Shown: positions 17,623-27,208, counted from the first letter of the stretch. The stretch is 48,208 nucleotides of DNA from an uncultured Flavobacteriales bacterium (GCA_943788145.1 CALSPD010000023.1:1-48208), one strand, 5' to 3'. Numbers and translations are program-made. The notes: generated by a model from the letters alone, not told the origin.

Positions 17623-17630
17623 TACGTTTG
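17623..17630 (+). promoter_or_regulatory. Probable -7 promoter box for the AsmA-like gene
   Basis: TACGTTTG matches TAnnTTTG and lies 20 bases before the ATG at 17651. No good TTTG element is present at the usual distance upstream, so the call rests on the -7 box and its position alone. Confidence 0.4.
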
Positions 17631-17650
17631 GCGCCAAATTCTGCTACGCT

Positions 17651-20398
17651 ATGATTAAGAAAATTCTCATCGGACTTTTAGTCTTTTTTGTATTACTCAT
17701 TTCAGCCGCCATTGTGCTCCCCATTGTTTTTAAGGACGACATTTTTGCCCTAGTTGAAGAAGAGGCGAACAACAATTTGAATGCAACGGTTGAATTTGGG
17801 GATATTGGTTTAACCCTCTTTGAAAGTTTCCCTGATTTCACCCTTACGGTGGATGACATAAAGGTTACGGGTCAAGGTGTGTTTCAAGGGGTGAAATTGG
17901 CTGATATTAAGGCTTTAAAATTGAGCCTCGATTTAATGAGTGTCATCAATGGAGGCACCATACAGATCAACACCATTGGTCTGTTGAGTCCTAATCTTCA
18001 TGTTATAGTGATGGCAGATGGAACGGCAAATTATGACATTACGAAACCCAGTGATGAAGCGGAAGCCCCTGTAGAGGCGGCTGGTGATGAAGCAGGTTTT
18101 AGTGTCGGACTGAGCGAATATTATTTGAGGAACGCCAATATCATTTACGATGATAGAGCAGGCGGGATGTATGCGCATTTGGTGAATTTTACACACGAAG
18201 GAAGCGGTGATTTTACACAGGACGATTTTCTACTTAAAACTAAAACGAATGCTGATGCCGTCACATTCAAAATGGATGGAGTTCCTTATTTAAACCGAAC
18301 CAAGCTCGATATGAAATTTGACATGAACATGAACATGCCAAATATGAAGTTTGAGTTTGTCGAAAACTATGTCAAGCTCAATGCCCTTCATTTGGGCTTT
18401 GACGGATGGTTGGCCATGCCAGACGAAGAAGGTAGCCCAATGGATTTGGACATCACCTTTAAAACACAGGAAACTACGTTCAAGAGTTTGCTGTCTATGG
18501 TTCCGGTTATTTACATGACCGATTTTGAAGACATTGAAACGGATGGCAATCTTGCATTGAGTGGTATGGCCAAAGGCCGTATGATAGGCGATAATTTACC
18601 AGCTTTTGCCATCGACCTAAATGTAGATAAAGCACGCTTTCAATATCCCGACTTACCAAAGTCAGCTGAGAACATTGCGATTGACCTACACGTCCAAAAC
18701 CCAGGTGGAACGGATGATAAGACCATCGTTGATCTTAATAAATTCCATGTTGAATTGGCCAACAATCCAATCGATATGATTCTGCATATGCGAACGCCTA
18801 TATCCGATCCCTACATCGATGCAGATATTAAAATGAACCTTGATATGGCTTCCATAGCTGATGTTGTTCCTTTAGAAGAAGGTCAAAGCATTACGGGACG
18901 AATTATTAGCGATATCCAGTTAAAAGGAAATCAAAGCGCCATCGATCAAGAGCGTTACGAAGACTTTAATGCAGCGGGCATGTTGGTGCTTCAAGCCTTT
19001 GATTATAAAGACCCTACCATGCCTTACGCGACTTTGATCGAAGTATGTAGCCTGTCTTTTACGCCTTCCACAGCCAAGTTGACTGAGTTTAAAATGATGG
19101 TTGGAGAGTCCGACATTTCGCTTGTTGGTCATGTAGATAACATTGTGGAGTGGTATGTAGCCGACAAACCGCTTGAAGGCGATTTTACTATGCGTTCGAA
19201 ATACATGAACATCAACGAGTTTATGGAAGACGATGGGAGTGAAACCAGCTCAGATTCTGAGGAAACTGAGGGTAGCTCAGGCGTTGCCGAAGTTCCCGCT
19301 GGATTTAATTTCGGATTGAACATTGGCATTGAGAAATTGCTTTATGACAACCTCAACATTACGAATGTGACCGGTCAGGTTGATATGAAAGATCAAAAGC
19401 TAAGCATGAAGCAGTTGACTATGAATATGCTCAAAGGCTCGCTCATTCTTAGTGGAGATTACGCAACGGTTAACCCCGTTTCACCGGACTTTGATGTTGA
19501 TATGGTGATTTCACAATGGGACATTCCAGAAACCTACAAATACTTGGAAATTGCTCAGAAAATGGCACCAATCATGGAAAATGCCACGGGTGCATTTTCG
19601 TCTCAATTGACCATGGCGGGCAAATTGGATCAGGCAATGGAGCCAGTGCTTAACAGCCTAGATGGAAGAGGAAAGCTGAAAACCCATAATGTTTCCTTGA
19701 AAGAACCTAAGGTTTTGGCGAAGGCGGCAGAGGCGGTCAAATACGATGGAATTAAGAACATGACCCTCAACGATGTGAACGTATCATTCAAATTTGAAGA
19801 TGGACGCGTCAATGTTGATCCGGTGGATTATGAGATTGTAAGAGAAATTCCTGCCAATTTTAGTGGTTCACATGGATTTGACGGCACCTTAGATTATGTA
19901 CTCAAACTTGATATTCCAACCAAACTTATGGGAGGCGCGGCAACACAAGTGGTGTCGGGTTTACTGTCGAAGGTGAGTGGCGCCACTGGAGTGAATGCGG
20001 CTTTACCAGAGCGAGTTAAAGTTGATTTAGACATCACAGGAACGAGTGAAGATCCGAAGGTTACGCCTCGCATGGCTGGAACTACTGCGGGCAGTGCAGT
20101 TGATGATTTGAAAGGTAAGGCGATGAATGAATTGAACAAAAAGAAAGATGAGCTTGAGGGTCAAGCTAGAGCAGAAGCTGATAAGGCCAAGACCGAAGCC
20201 GAAGCCCGAGCTAAAGCCGAGGCAGATAAGGCGAAGCAACAAGCTACAGATGCAGCGAAGAAAGCCGAAGCCGATGCAAAAGCTAAAGCCGATGCAGAAA
20301 AGAAAAGACTAGAGGCGGAAGCAAAAGCTAAGGCCGATGCAGAAAAGAAAAAAGCAGAAGAGGAAGCGAAGAAAAAAATAAAGGGCTTATTAAAATAA
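17651..20398 (+). CDS. AsmA-family protein with TolA-like charged C-terminal tail
   Basis: A 915-residue protein. The N-terminal anchor (MIKKILIGLLVFFVLLISAA) followed by FKDDIFALVEEEANNNLNATVEFGDIGLTLFESFPDFTLTVDDI is the standard AsmA opening; the AsmA C-terminal-like region around residues 560-800 contains LSMKQLTMNMLKGSLILSGDY and VSLKEPKVLAKAAEAVKYD. AsmA-like proteins are beta-taco bridges of the inner membrane thought to move phospholipid to the outer membrane. After about residue 820 comes an alanine/lysine/glutamate-rich helix of nearly 90 residues built from KAKADAEKK-like units, like the stalk of TolA. An internal serine/glutamate-rich linker sits near 525-540. It converges with lipB, with four bases between the stop codons. 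Confidence 0.85.
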   Translation: MIKKILIGLLVFFVLLISAAIVLPIVFKDDIFALVEEEANNNLNATVEFGDIGLTLFESFPDFTLTVDDIKVTGQGVFQGVKLADIKALKLSLDLMSVINGGTIQINTIGLLSPNLHVIVMADGTANYDITKPSDEAEAPVEAAGDEAGFSVGLSEYYLRNANIIYDDRAGGMYAHLVNFTHEGSGDFTQDDFLLKTKTNADAVTFKMDGVPYLNRTKLDMKFDMNMNMPNMKFEFVENYVKLNALHLGFDGWLAMPDEEGSPMDLDITFKTQETTFKSLLSMVPVIYMTDFEDIETDGNLALSGMAKGRMIGDNLPAFAIDLNVDKARFQYPDLPKSAENIAIDLHVQNPGGTDDKTIVDLNKFHVELANNPIDMILHMRTPISDPYIDADIKMNLDMASIADVVPLEEGQSITGRIISDIQLKGNQSAIDQERYEDFNAAGMLVLQAFDYKDPTMPYATLIEVCSLSFTPSTAKLTEFKMMVGESDISLVGHVDNIVEWYVADKPLEGDFTMRSKYMNINEFMEDDGSETSSDSEETEGSSGVAEVPAGFNFGLNIGIEKLLYDNLNITNVTGQVDMKDQKLSMKQLTMNMLKGSLILSGDYATVNPVSPDFDVDMVISQWDIPETYKYLEIAQKMAPIMENATGAFSSQLTMAGKLDQAMEPVLNSLDGRGKLKTHNVSLKEPKVLAKAAEAVKYDGIKNMTLNDVNVSFKFEDGRVNVDPVDYEIVREIPANFSGSHGFDGTLDYVLKLDIPTKLMGGAATQVVSGLLSKVSGATGVNAALPERVKVDLDITGTSEDPKVTPRMAGTTAGSAVDDLKGKAMNELNKKKDELEGQARAEADKAKTEAEARAKAEADKAKQQATDAAKKAEADAKAKADAEKKRLEAEAKAKADAEKKKAEEEAKKKIKGLLK
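20276..20351 (+). repeat. 45-bp tandem repeat encoding the charged tail of the AsmA-like protein
   Basis: The unit beginning GCAAAAGCTAAAGCCGATGC at 20276 recurs at 20321 with one difference in its first 31 bases, a 45-base period equal to 15 residues. More diverged AEADKAK-like units precede it. In-frame periodicity means copy number could change without breaking the gene. Confidence 0.75.
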
Positions 20399-20402
20399 GT
20401 CC

Positions 20403-21080
20403 TTATTTGACGGCTTCTTCAAGGCGAAAATGATGTGTAAAGGCTTCCACTACGGAGGCCTTTATGTTTTCCATATCCATCGGGCGCCCGAGTTCATTTT
20501 CCATGGACGTAACGCCTTTGTCTTGAATGCCGCAAGGAATGATGTGATTGAAAAATCCGAGATCTGTGTTCACATTGAAAGCAAATCCGTGCATGGTTAC
20601 ATATCGACTTGCCTTGACACCAATGGCGCAAATTTTTCGCACACTTGGCTTGCCTACGTCAAGCCAAACTCCGCTTGCATCTGAAAGCCTTTCTCCCTCC
20701 AGACCATAAGGCTTGATCACATCGATAATAGCCTCTTCAATGCTCCAGATGTATTTTCCGACACCTATTCCAAATTGCTCTAAATCGAATATGGGGTAAC
20801 CCACAATTTGGCCAGGACCGTGATAGGTGATGTCACCACCTCGGCTGGTTCTAAAAAATTCGGCACCAACGCTTTTTGGATCGTTAACCAAGTTTTCTGG
20901 GTCACCTGATTTGCCTAAGGTATAAACGGGGTTGTGTTCAACGAGCAGAAAAACGCTGTTTTGAACCTGTTCTGCTTTTCGCTTTTGCTCCAACATTCCA
21001 TTGAAATAAAATTCTTGGATGCTTAGCGCTTCTTCATAGGACATTCTGCCCAAATCGCGTGTGTCAAATGCTTTTTTCAT
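20403..21080 (-). CDS. lipB: Lipoyl(octanoyl) transferase LipB
   Basis: A 225-residue cytoplasmic enzyme that transfers octanoate from acyl carrier protein to lipoyl domains of 2-oxoacid dehydrogenases and the glycine cleavage H protein. The family motifs are all present: HNPVYTLGKSGDPENL, the RGGDITYHGPGQIVGYP signature at 80-96, SVRKICAIGVK carrying the catalytic lysine (Lys149), and NHIIPCGIQDKGVTS with the acyl-carrying cysteine (Cys183). Length is normal. It follows the lipoprotein gene at 21104 by 23 bases, at the end of a minus-strand run. The product is essential for lipoate synthesis in most bacteria of this group. Confidence 0.97.
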   Translation of the reverse strand: MKKAFDTRDLGRMSYEEALSIQEFYFNGMLEQKRKAEQVQNSVFLLVEHNPVYTLGKSGDPENLVNDPKSVGAEFFRTSRGGDITYHGPGQIVGYPIFDLEQFGIGVGKYIWSIEEAIIDVIKPYGLEGERLSDASGVWLDVGKPSVRKICAIGVKASRYVTMHGFAFNVNTDLGFFNHIIPCGIQDKGVTSMENELGRPMDMENIKASVVEAFTHHFRLEEAVK

Positions 21081-21103
21081 CGGCCGGTAAAAGTGCGCAT
21101 TGC

Positions 21104-21901
21104 TTAATCAAATGATTGGATGTTTAAACTATCTGCCCGAAAAACAACCGAGCGGAAATTCCGCATCCATCCGCTATTGTCAGTGGAGTAAATGCGTAAT
21201 CCATAAGTTTCGCCATGAACCAATCGAGGATCGAAAAGGTCAGGGGTAAAGTTTCGGTTCACGTTGCGCAAATTGTAAAAAAGGAATTCATCGTTTTTAG
21301 TTTGTGCCGCACAAAAGACCAATCCCGTTCGATCGGTAATCATAACCAAGTTGTTGGCTTGTGCTACATCGCTGGCAGTCCAATTCATGAAGGCACGTCC
21401 GCCAGATGTTACCTCTATCCTTAAATCGGCTGTGTTTTTTGTGTCCGTAGAAATGGCCTTGGCTCGAATCAATATTGGTTCTGATAAGTAAAGCGAATCG
21501 CCCAAAACGTAACTGACCCGAGCATAACGATTGAGCTCGCTGCGACTTTCTTTTATGGCAAAAAGACCAAAGAGTCCTTCGCGTTCCATCTGAAATTCAG
21601 CACTTATCTTTCGATAAAGTCTTAGGCTATCGCGAAATTGAATGGAGTCGTTGAGAAAGCATGTAAATTCCGTTGCTCGCTCCGGTGCAAACAATCGAAT
21701 ATGAATTGGTCGCTCGTCTGTTTCGCGTTCAAATGAAGGGTGATTTCCAGCGTGTAGCCATACCTTATTTGAAGTCTTATCGGCATGGTATTCGGATAGG
21801 TAATGCGCAAGTGTGGCCGGATCTGTTTTAGTATCAATTGCTTCGTCCTTCTCGCAGGAAGAAAGGGTGAAAACTAGCAAGATTAAAACCCAGTTTCGCA
21901 T
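21104..21901 (-). CDS. Lipoprotein encoded with a TonB-dependent receptor
   Basis: A 265-residue protein starting MRNWVLILLVFTLSSCEKDEA: a clear lipoprotein signal with lipobox cysteine at residue 16. The rest is beta-rich, with no motif I can name. Its ATG touches the stop of the TonB receptor gene (shared base at 21901), so it is translated immediately after the receptor. This arrangement recalls SusC/SusD-like pairs, but the protein is much shorter than SusD and lacks its helical repeats, so I treat it only as a receptor-associated surface lipoprotein. Confidence 0.7.
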   Translation of the reverse strand: MRNWVLILLVFTLSSCEKDEAIDTKTDPATLAHYLSEYHADKTSNKVWLHAGNHPSFERETDERPIHIRLFAPERATEFTCFLNDSIQFRDSLRLYRKISAEFQMEREGLFGLFAIKESRSELNRYARVSYVLGDSLYLSEPILIRAKAISTDTKNTADLRIEVTSGGRAFMNWTASDVAQANNLVMITDRTGLVFCAAQTKNDEFLFYNLRNVNRNFTPDLFDPRLVHGETYGLRIYSTDNSGWMRNFRSVVFRADSLNIQSFD

Positions 21902-24435
21902 TAGAATTTGACGATTAATTTGGCGTTCACTCGTCTGCCCGTGAGGTAATTAGGAACGCCATATTCCACATTTCGTGCATCCTTTATCCAAAGGTAGCTT
22001 ATGGTATTGTTGACGGCAAGTAGGTTGAATACTTCCAGGCTAAACCATGCCGAACTAATCGGTTTGAAAATAGGAAACTTCGAATCGGCTCCTTCTTCCT
22101 TCAATCGAGCTGTAAATCCAATATCGACCCTGCGATATGGTGGCATACGAAAGACATCTTTATACCTCGTATAGCTAGGAGGTCCAGTTGGTAAACCGGT
22201 TCCAAAAATCAAGCTGAGGTGCATTTGAATGAATTCATAACGCGGTAAATAATCTTGAAATGTCAGGGCAAAATTTACCCGTTGATCGGTTGGTCGAGGT
22301 ATGTAACCCGGATAGATGATGCCGCTATCGATGGTTTGCTCATAACGCACCGGAGTTTGAACTATCGTATCGGTGAATAGGGCAGTGTAAAGGGTGTATT
22401 GATCGTTCTTTATGTCTTCAGCCGTTTGCATTACGCTGATGCTTGCCCATGACTCAATGCCCTTGATGAAATCACCATTGAGTTTAAGGTCGATACCGCG
22501 CGCATAACCACTGGCACTATTATCGGCATAATATCGAATGCGCACGTTATCCAATTCGTAAGGAACAATGTCTTTCAATTGTTTGTAATAGGCTTCGCCA
22601 ACGAATTTGAATGGGCGGGTTAAGATGGTGAAGTTATGATCGACACCGACAACATAATGGATGGAAGTTTGTGCCCGAACGGAGGGATTGACTTTGCCGT
22701 ATAAATCGCGCAATTCTCTATAGAAAGGTGGTTGGTGGTAATAGCCCCAACTCGCTCGGAACAGCCAATCCCTTCGTTGTCGAAAGTTAGTATCGTTGCG
22801 TGTCTTGTTGGTAAACCAATTCGGTTTGAAGGCTACTTGTACCCTTGGACTCCAGGTGGTTTGGTTGTTCAAATCCCAATAATTGAATCGACCACCGACA
22901 GTAACATAAAGCTTGTTTGTGTCTAAGTCAAAGGTCCAGTTGCGCTGCACATAACCCATTACGCGGTTGCTAGCGATGCGATTAAACGAGCGAATGGTTT
23001 CAAATAAATTGACTTCTTCTCCATCATATGGAACGGAGAATCCAACGGAATCGACTAGACTCCATTCGCGCAACTCATCTTCAATGTCATCGCGTTGATA
23101 ACGTAGTCCCCATAACCACGAGTGTTGATTCGGGGAAAATTCACCCTGGATTTCTGTAGCCAGTACTTCTGCATCTAAATAATTGCGGGCGTGGTCCAGA
23201 TAAGATCCTGTTCCAATAATGTAAGCCTCATCGCCAAAGGATTCCTTGCTCAAGTCGGTCTCTAACTCAGAAAGTCGATAGGCGGCTTCGATGTCAAATG
23301 TTTCACTCTCCCGTGTTTTGAATGCTGAAGTGATCCATTTGACTTGTAGGTCGTGACGGGGTGTCCACGTTGTGGTAAAAGCACCAAAACCAGTTTTATA
23401 GTCGTCCACTTCTTGACCTTGGAAATAGGCATTTAACCCAATGGCGCTGCTAATTGTTCCAAACGAGGCCTGTTGGCTCTTAGGTTGGAATTGATATTTG
23501 TTTTGAGCGTAGTTTCCTAAGAAGGAAAATTCCCACTCTGTGTTGACTGCGTACGTGAGATAAGTTTGATAGTCAATGAAGTATGGGCGATAATCGCCCT
23601 GAACATCTGTGCTCGACAGCAGATATTGATTCGAATAATACCGAAAGCCGTGAAGCTGAGTAAACCTTCGATTGTCCGATGAGTTTTCGAGATGAACGTT
23701 TGCGCCCAATAATCCTGCGGAAACAGAGCCAGCGAATTTGCGCGGTTTCTTGTAAGTAATATCCAAAACGCTCGACATTTTGTCTCCATATTTTGCTTCG
23801 AAACCGCCTGAAGAAAAGGCTATGTTCGAAACCAAATCACCGTTGATGAAGCTTAAACCTTCTTGTTGACCGCTGCGCACTAAAAAAGGTCGGTAAACCA
23901 ATACATCATTGACGTAAATGAGGTTTTCGTCATAGTTTCCCCCACGTACAGAATATTGAGAACTCAATTCATTGTTAGTGGCCACACCTAAAGCTCGGCT
24001 TGGCAGTAAAGCCTCAACACTACCCGTTGCCGAAGGATTTAGGCGGAAATCGCCAACTTCAATCAAGGTCATGGGTGATTCGCGCAATCGCTCTTCTTGA
24101 TAAGTAAACGTGTCACCGCTGATGGCGTTTGATTCGAGCATAGGACTCCATTCTACAATCGCCCCTTCCGATCCGGTCAGCACTTTTCTTTGATCAATAA
24201 AAGAGACATGACGCGCAACGAGCGTGACATTATTAGTTGATGGAATGACAAAGGAATAATCGCCTGCTTCATCGGTTGATGTTCCATGTTTTCCATCAGA
24301 AGTTCCTACCGTAGCCGCAATAACTCCATTGCCATTTTCACCCGTTATGCGCCCTTTGATGGTAGTCTGGGCAAATAATTCTCCACTAACGAACAGTGAA
24401 AAAAATAGGAAGCAAATATGTGGGACTAACCTCAA
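21901..24435 (-). CDS. TonB-dependent outer membrane receptor with carboxypeptidase-regulatory-like domain
   Basis: An 844-residue protein. Signal peptide (ends SGELFAQ); then a carboxypeptidase-regulatory-like beta-sandwich (TTIKGRITGENGNGVIAATV, residues 24-105); then the plug (QYSVRGGNYDENLIYVNDVLVY near residues 165-185, the SxRGG motif of this class); then a 22-stranded barrel ending in ...NAKLIVKF with a terminal aromatic residue. Such receptors import siderophores, cobalamin, oligosaccharides or peptides using TonB energy. There is no FecR/sigma pair nearby. It is flanked by a regulatory-domain protein and a lipoprotein, and the upstream M23 peptidase hints at a cell-envelope role. Substrate unknown. 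Confidence 0.92.
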   Translation of the reverse strand: MRLVPHICFLFFSLFVSGELFAQTTIKGRITGENGNGVIAATVGTSDGKHGTSTDEAGDYSFVIPSTNNVTLVARHVSFIDQRKVLTGSEGAIVEWSPMLESNAISGDTFTYQEERLRESPMTLIEVGDFRLNPSATGSVEALLPSRALGVATNNELSSQYSVRGGNYDENLIYVNDVLVYRPFLVRSGQQEGLSFINGDLVSNIAFSSGGFEAKYGDKMSSVLDITYKKPRKFAGSVSAGLLGANVHLENSSDNRRFTQLHGFRYYSNQYLLSSTDVQGDYRPYFIDYQTYLTYAVNTEWEFSFLGNYAQNKYQFQPKSQQASFGTISSAIGLNAYFQGQEVDDYKTGFGAFTTTWTPRHDLQVKWITSAFKTRESETFDIEAAYRLSELETDLSKESFGDEAYIIGTGSYLDHARNYLDAEVLATEIQGEFSPNQHSWLWGLRYQRDDIEDELREWSLVDSVGFSVPYDGEEVNLFETIRSFNRIASNRVMGYVQRNWTFDLDTNKLYVTVGGRFNYWDLNNQTTWSPRVQVAFKPNWFTNKTRNDTNFRQRRDWLFRASWGYYHQPPFYRELRDLYGKVNPSVRAQTSIHYVVGVDHNFTILTRPFKFVGEAYYKQLKDIVPYELDNVRIRYYADNSASGYARGIDLKLNGDFIKGIESWASISVMQTAEDIKNDQYTLYTALFTDTIVQTPVRYEQTIDSGIIYPGYIPRPTDQRVNFALTFQDYLPRYEFIQMHLSLIFGTGLPTGPPSYTRYKDVFRMPPYRRVDIGFTARLKEEGADSKFPIFKPISSAWFSLEVFNLLAVNNTISYLWIKDARNVEYGVPNYLTGRRVNAKLIVKF

Positions 24436-24447
24436 ATTGAATCCTGC

Positions 24448-25095
24448 TTATTTCTTTGATTTAAAATCACCTCGTTTCCAAGCGTCAATAAATTGAGCCC
24501 AAGCTACAGGATTCAACAGGCTCACTTGAGGCAATTGACCCATTTGATACAGTCGAGTGTATTCGCGTTGAATGGCCAAAGCGGAATTGGCTTGCGCACT
24601 CATTGGAACACCCTGTATGGCCAAACGGACATCCTCCCTCGTTAAGTTTTCGAATGCGCGGTCGTGATCATCGGTTGGTGCGTTTAAAGCCAAAAAGGCA
24701 TCTCTAAACTGCTCTTTACTGGGCCATGGATAAACCAGTTGTTCAGGTAAAGTGGCTGTGTCGCGTTGAAGCATTTGAATCATCGAATAACGCGAGTCGG
24801 AAAGGGAGTCCTCAATAAAAACTTCGGATTTAGCATAGCCTACACTGCTGAAAAGAATAGTGTCAGACCTTCGAACCACAAGAGAAAAGAAACCGTAATA
24901 ATCGGCAACGGTTCCTCTGTTGCTGCCTTTGATTAACACGCTTGTGAATGGAACAGGGGTAAGGCTATCTCCAGAAACGACAACACCAGATAATTGGATG
25001 AGGCCATCACTATTTTTTTGAGCAAAAATGGATGAAGAGCAAAAAAGCGAAATCAAGAGAATGAATTTCGAAAAAGGAATACAAATTTTCATCAT
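24448..25095 (-). CDS. Carboxypeptidase-regulatory-like domain protein
   Basis: A 215-residue exported protein: signal peptide (FSKFILLISLFCSSSIFAQ) followed by one carboxypeptidase-regulatory-like domain (LSGVVVSGDSLTPVPFTSVLIKGSNRGTVADYYGFFSLVV, then a SSVGYAKSEVFI strand). The remainder is a helical tail with a QREYTRLYQMGQLPQVSLLNPVAWAQFIDAW segment. No barrel follows, so it is not a truncated TonB receptor. It overlaps the M23 peptidase gene by four bases (ATGA) and precedes the TonB receptor by 12, so it belongs to a tight operon. The role is probably as a periplasmic or surface accessory protein. Confidence 0.8.
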   Translation of the reverse strand: MMKICIPFSKFILLISLFCSSSIFAQKNSDGLIQLSGVVVSGDSLTPVPFTSVLIKGSNRGTVADYYGFFSLVVRRSDTILFSSVGYAKSEVFIEDSLSDSRYSMIQMLQRDTATLPEQLVYPWPSKEQFRDAFLALNAPTDDHDRAFENLTREDVRLAIQGVPMSAQANSALAIQREYTRLYQMGQLPQVSLLNPVAWAQFIDAWKRGDFKSKK

Positions 25096-26768
25096 GGGTT
25101 ATAAAAACTTCCTTCAAAAGTGGCAACATTTCCTGCCATATCTGAGATTTCTATGTTTAATTGTTGTTTTTCAGCTGAAGTAGGCAGCTCAGAGCTGTAA
25201 AAAAACAGTTTGCTAAGCTTTGGTTCGTATTCGGCTAAAATCCATTTTCCATCAATTTGAACCTTAAACGAGGAGATGCCGCTCAAATTGTCTTTTATTT
25301 CAAAACTAACTTGTTGCTGCGTTATGGTTCGGCCACTCACAAAATTCACACTTTTAATTACCGGTGGTGTTTGATCATAAACCACAGCAAAGCTTCCAAA
25401 GGATTTTGATTCAGCTTCTAGCCATTCCCCATTTCGTTTTGTTGCTAAAACTCGGAACGGATTTCCAGCCGAATTAACTTGCCCAATCAGTTCACCTTTT
25501 TTAGGTGTGGTACTTTTCATTTTTATGACAAAGGGCGCCTGAAGCGGTATTTGAGGTTTCATAAAGTTTAGTCTTCCTTCATCTTCTGTCAATTCAACTA
25601 ACTCATCTTGATAAAGTGTTCCCGATGGAACGAACAATTGGACTCGTTCACTTTCATAATAATAATTGACATCCCATTTGATATAATCGCCTCTAGGCTG
25701 GGGTAAGGGAGCGATTGATTCATAAGCTATTTCAAAGTTCACTTCTGACTTGTTTCCAGAAAAGTCACTGCATATAATCTTGATTTTGTGAGTGCCATCG
25801 ATGGGATTGAGACTGCCTTGACTCAAAAAGGTTACATTTTCTAACCCATTCCCGGGCAGCCGATATAGACGAATAAACCTTGATTTATTTTGATAGTAAT
25901 AGGCATAATCAATCAAAGCATTTAAGTATCGACTTTGATCAAAAGGAATACTATCCGCTTTAAAACGTGCAAACTCGATACCATCAATCAATCCGACAAT
26001 AGAGTAGATGCCGTTTTGATTGCTAGCGCCATCTTGTTGATCGTAACCGCTTACCTCAATGCCGAATGCGCCATTTACTTTAACCGGCTGATTGGCTGAG
26101 ATGGAATTATAACCATCAACACGATAGTGTTTTGCGGACATTTGGCCATCCACTTTAGTATTAGGTTGCAAAGGGGCAATGGCTATCGATTGCACCACAG
26201 GTCGTTTGGTGTCGGCAATTGGAAAACCAAATTCTAGCGGATTGCGAGGCACTTCTGATCCGCTTTCCCGAACTTCAAAGTGAAGATGAGGTCCACCTGA
26301 ACCGCCTGTGTTTCCTGAATATGCGATGACATCACCACGCTGAACGGGCAAATCACCGCTGCCTGGAAACACCTCTATTTCAAACGACTTTTGTTCGTAT
26401 TGGATTCTTCTAACATAGCGCGCAATGCTATCATTCAACATTTGCAAATGCCCATATACAGTAGTGTAACCTTCGGGATGATCGATATAAACCACTTTGC
26501 CATATCCGTAAGGTGAAATTTTTATACGACTGATGTGTCCGTCTGCTGCCGCTAATACATTCAAACCTTCGCGCGATGCCGTTTTTAAGTCTAGGCCGCT
26601 ATGAAAATGATTTGGTCTTAATTCCCCAAAGTTTCCTGAAAGTGTAGGGCTTATCTCCAAAGGGTTTGAAACCTTGAAATCTTGGTGCTGCGCAAACAGG
26701 CATTCCATCGGAGTGATAATTAAAAACACAAACAAGGTGAATCGAACAATTGAAAGGAGTATGGGCAT
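25092..26768 (-). CDS. M23-family metallopeptidase (LytM domain)
   Basis: About 558 residues from the ATG at 26768; an in-frame ATG at 26804 would give an unusually long signal region. After a signal peptide ending MECLFAQ, the LytM domain shows the zinc ligands HFHSGLDL (HxxxD) and GPHLHFEVRE (HxH), with YGHL between them; all are intact, so it is probably active, unlike EnvC/NlpD-type activators. The M23 fold cleaves peptidoglycan peptide crosslinks. The 350-residue C-terminal part is beta-rich, with Ig-like stretches (PPVIKSVNFVSGRTITQQQVSF, IEISDMAGNVATFEG). It leads the operon with the regulatory-domain protein and the TonB receptor. Confidence 0.92.
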   Translation of the reverse strand: MPILLSIVRFTLFVFLIITPMECLFAQHQDFKVSNPLEISPTLSGNFGELRPNHFHSGLDLKTASREGLNVLAAADGHISRIKISPYGYGKVVYIDHPEGYTTVYGHLQMLNDSIARYVRRIQYEQKSFEIEVFPGSGDLPVQRGDVIAYSGNTGGSGGPHLHFEVRESGSEVPRNPLEFGFPIADTKRPVVQSIAIAPLQPNTKVDGQMSAKHYRVDGYNSISANQPVKVNGAFGIEVSGYDQQDGASNQNGIYSIVGLIDGIEFARFKADSIPFDQSRYLNALIDYAYYYQNKSRFIRLYRLPGNGLENVTFLSQGSLNPIDGTHKIKIICSDFSGNKSEVNFEIAYESIAPLPQPRGDYIKWDVNYYYESERVQLFVPSGTLYQDELVELTEDEGRLNFMKPQIPLQAPFVIKMKSTTPKKGELIGQVNSAGNPFRVLATKRNGEWLEAESKSFGSFAVVYDQTPPVIKSVNFVSGRTITQQQVSFEIKDNLSGISSFKVQIDGKWILAEYEPKLSKLFFYSSELPTSAEKQQLNIEISDMAGNVATFEGSFYNP

Positions 26769-26914
26769 AATTTTTATCAGAAGCGCGAAAATAACTTTGC
26801 TCAACCTCGGTTGTGATGAAACATTTTTAAGCTTTTAAACATTCAGGTCATAAATTTTACAAATATTTGGGCTGCTTCTTTTTAAAGAAGCTTTCTTTCT
26901 GTAAATTATTGTAA

Positions 26915-27205
26915 GTGAAAGACTTAAGCGAATCAGTTGAAACTCTTGGTAAAAAGGCGGATGCATTAATTCAAGCCATTCGATCTACTCGAGCAAAATT
27001 GGAATCGCTTGAAGCGGAAAATCAAAAATTAAGGGATAAATCAAGTCTGCTTAATGAAGAGTACAATAAGTTGAAGGATGAGAATAAAGTGCTGAGGATG
27101 GCGTCTGCAATCAGAGGTGAAGGAGATAATGTCACCGAGACGAAGCGCAAAATCAGCCAAATGGTGCGGGAAATAGATAAGTGTATAGCTAAGTTGAACG
27201 ACTAG
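26915..27205 (+). CDS. Coiled-coil protein upstream of zapA (ZapB-like candidate)
   Basis: A 96-residue protein starting at GTG. From about residue 10 to 70 it is a continuous leucine-heptad coiled coil (LIQAIRSTRAKLESLEAENQKLRDK, NEEYNKLKDENKVLRM), then a short helix ending SQMVREIDKCIAKLN. It ends three bases before zapA and is clearly in the same operon. Small coiled coils beside zapA in Bacteroidota are usually unnamed. Size and form resemble the division factor ZapB, but this is analogy, not recognisable homology. Confidence 0.7.
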   Translation: MKDLSESVETLGKKADALIQAIRSTRAKLESLEAENQKLRDKSSLLNEEYNKLKDENKVLRMASAIRGEGDNVTETKRKISQMVREIDKCIAKLND

Positions 27206-27208
27206 ATA

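Noticed and set aside
20393..20408. Inverted repeat AAATAAG/CTTATTT over the stop codons of the AsmA-like and lipB genes
   Set aside because: Stem is AT-only with a two-base loop and no T-run; too weak to call a terminator.
26874..26891. GCTTCTTT/AAAGAAGC hairpin upstream of the coiled-coil gene
   Set aside because: Two-base loop and no convincing T-run. No gene upstream on the plus strand needs termination, and the region is simply AT-rich. It could be a leader hairpin, but the evidence is too thin.
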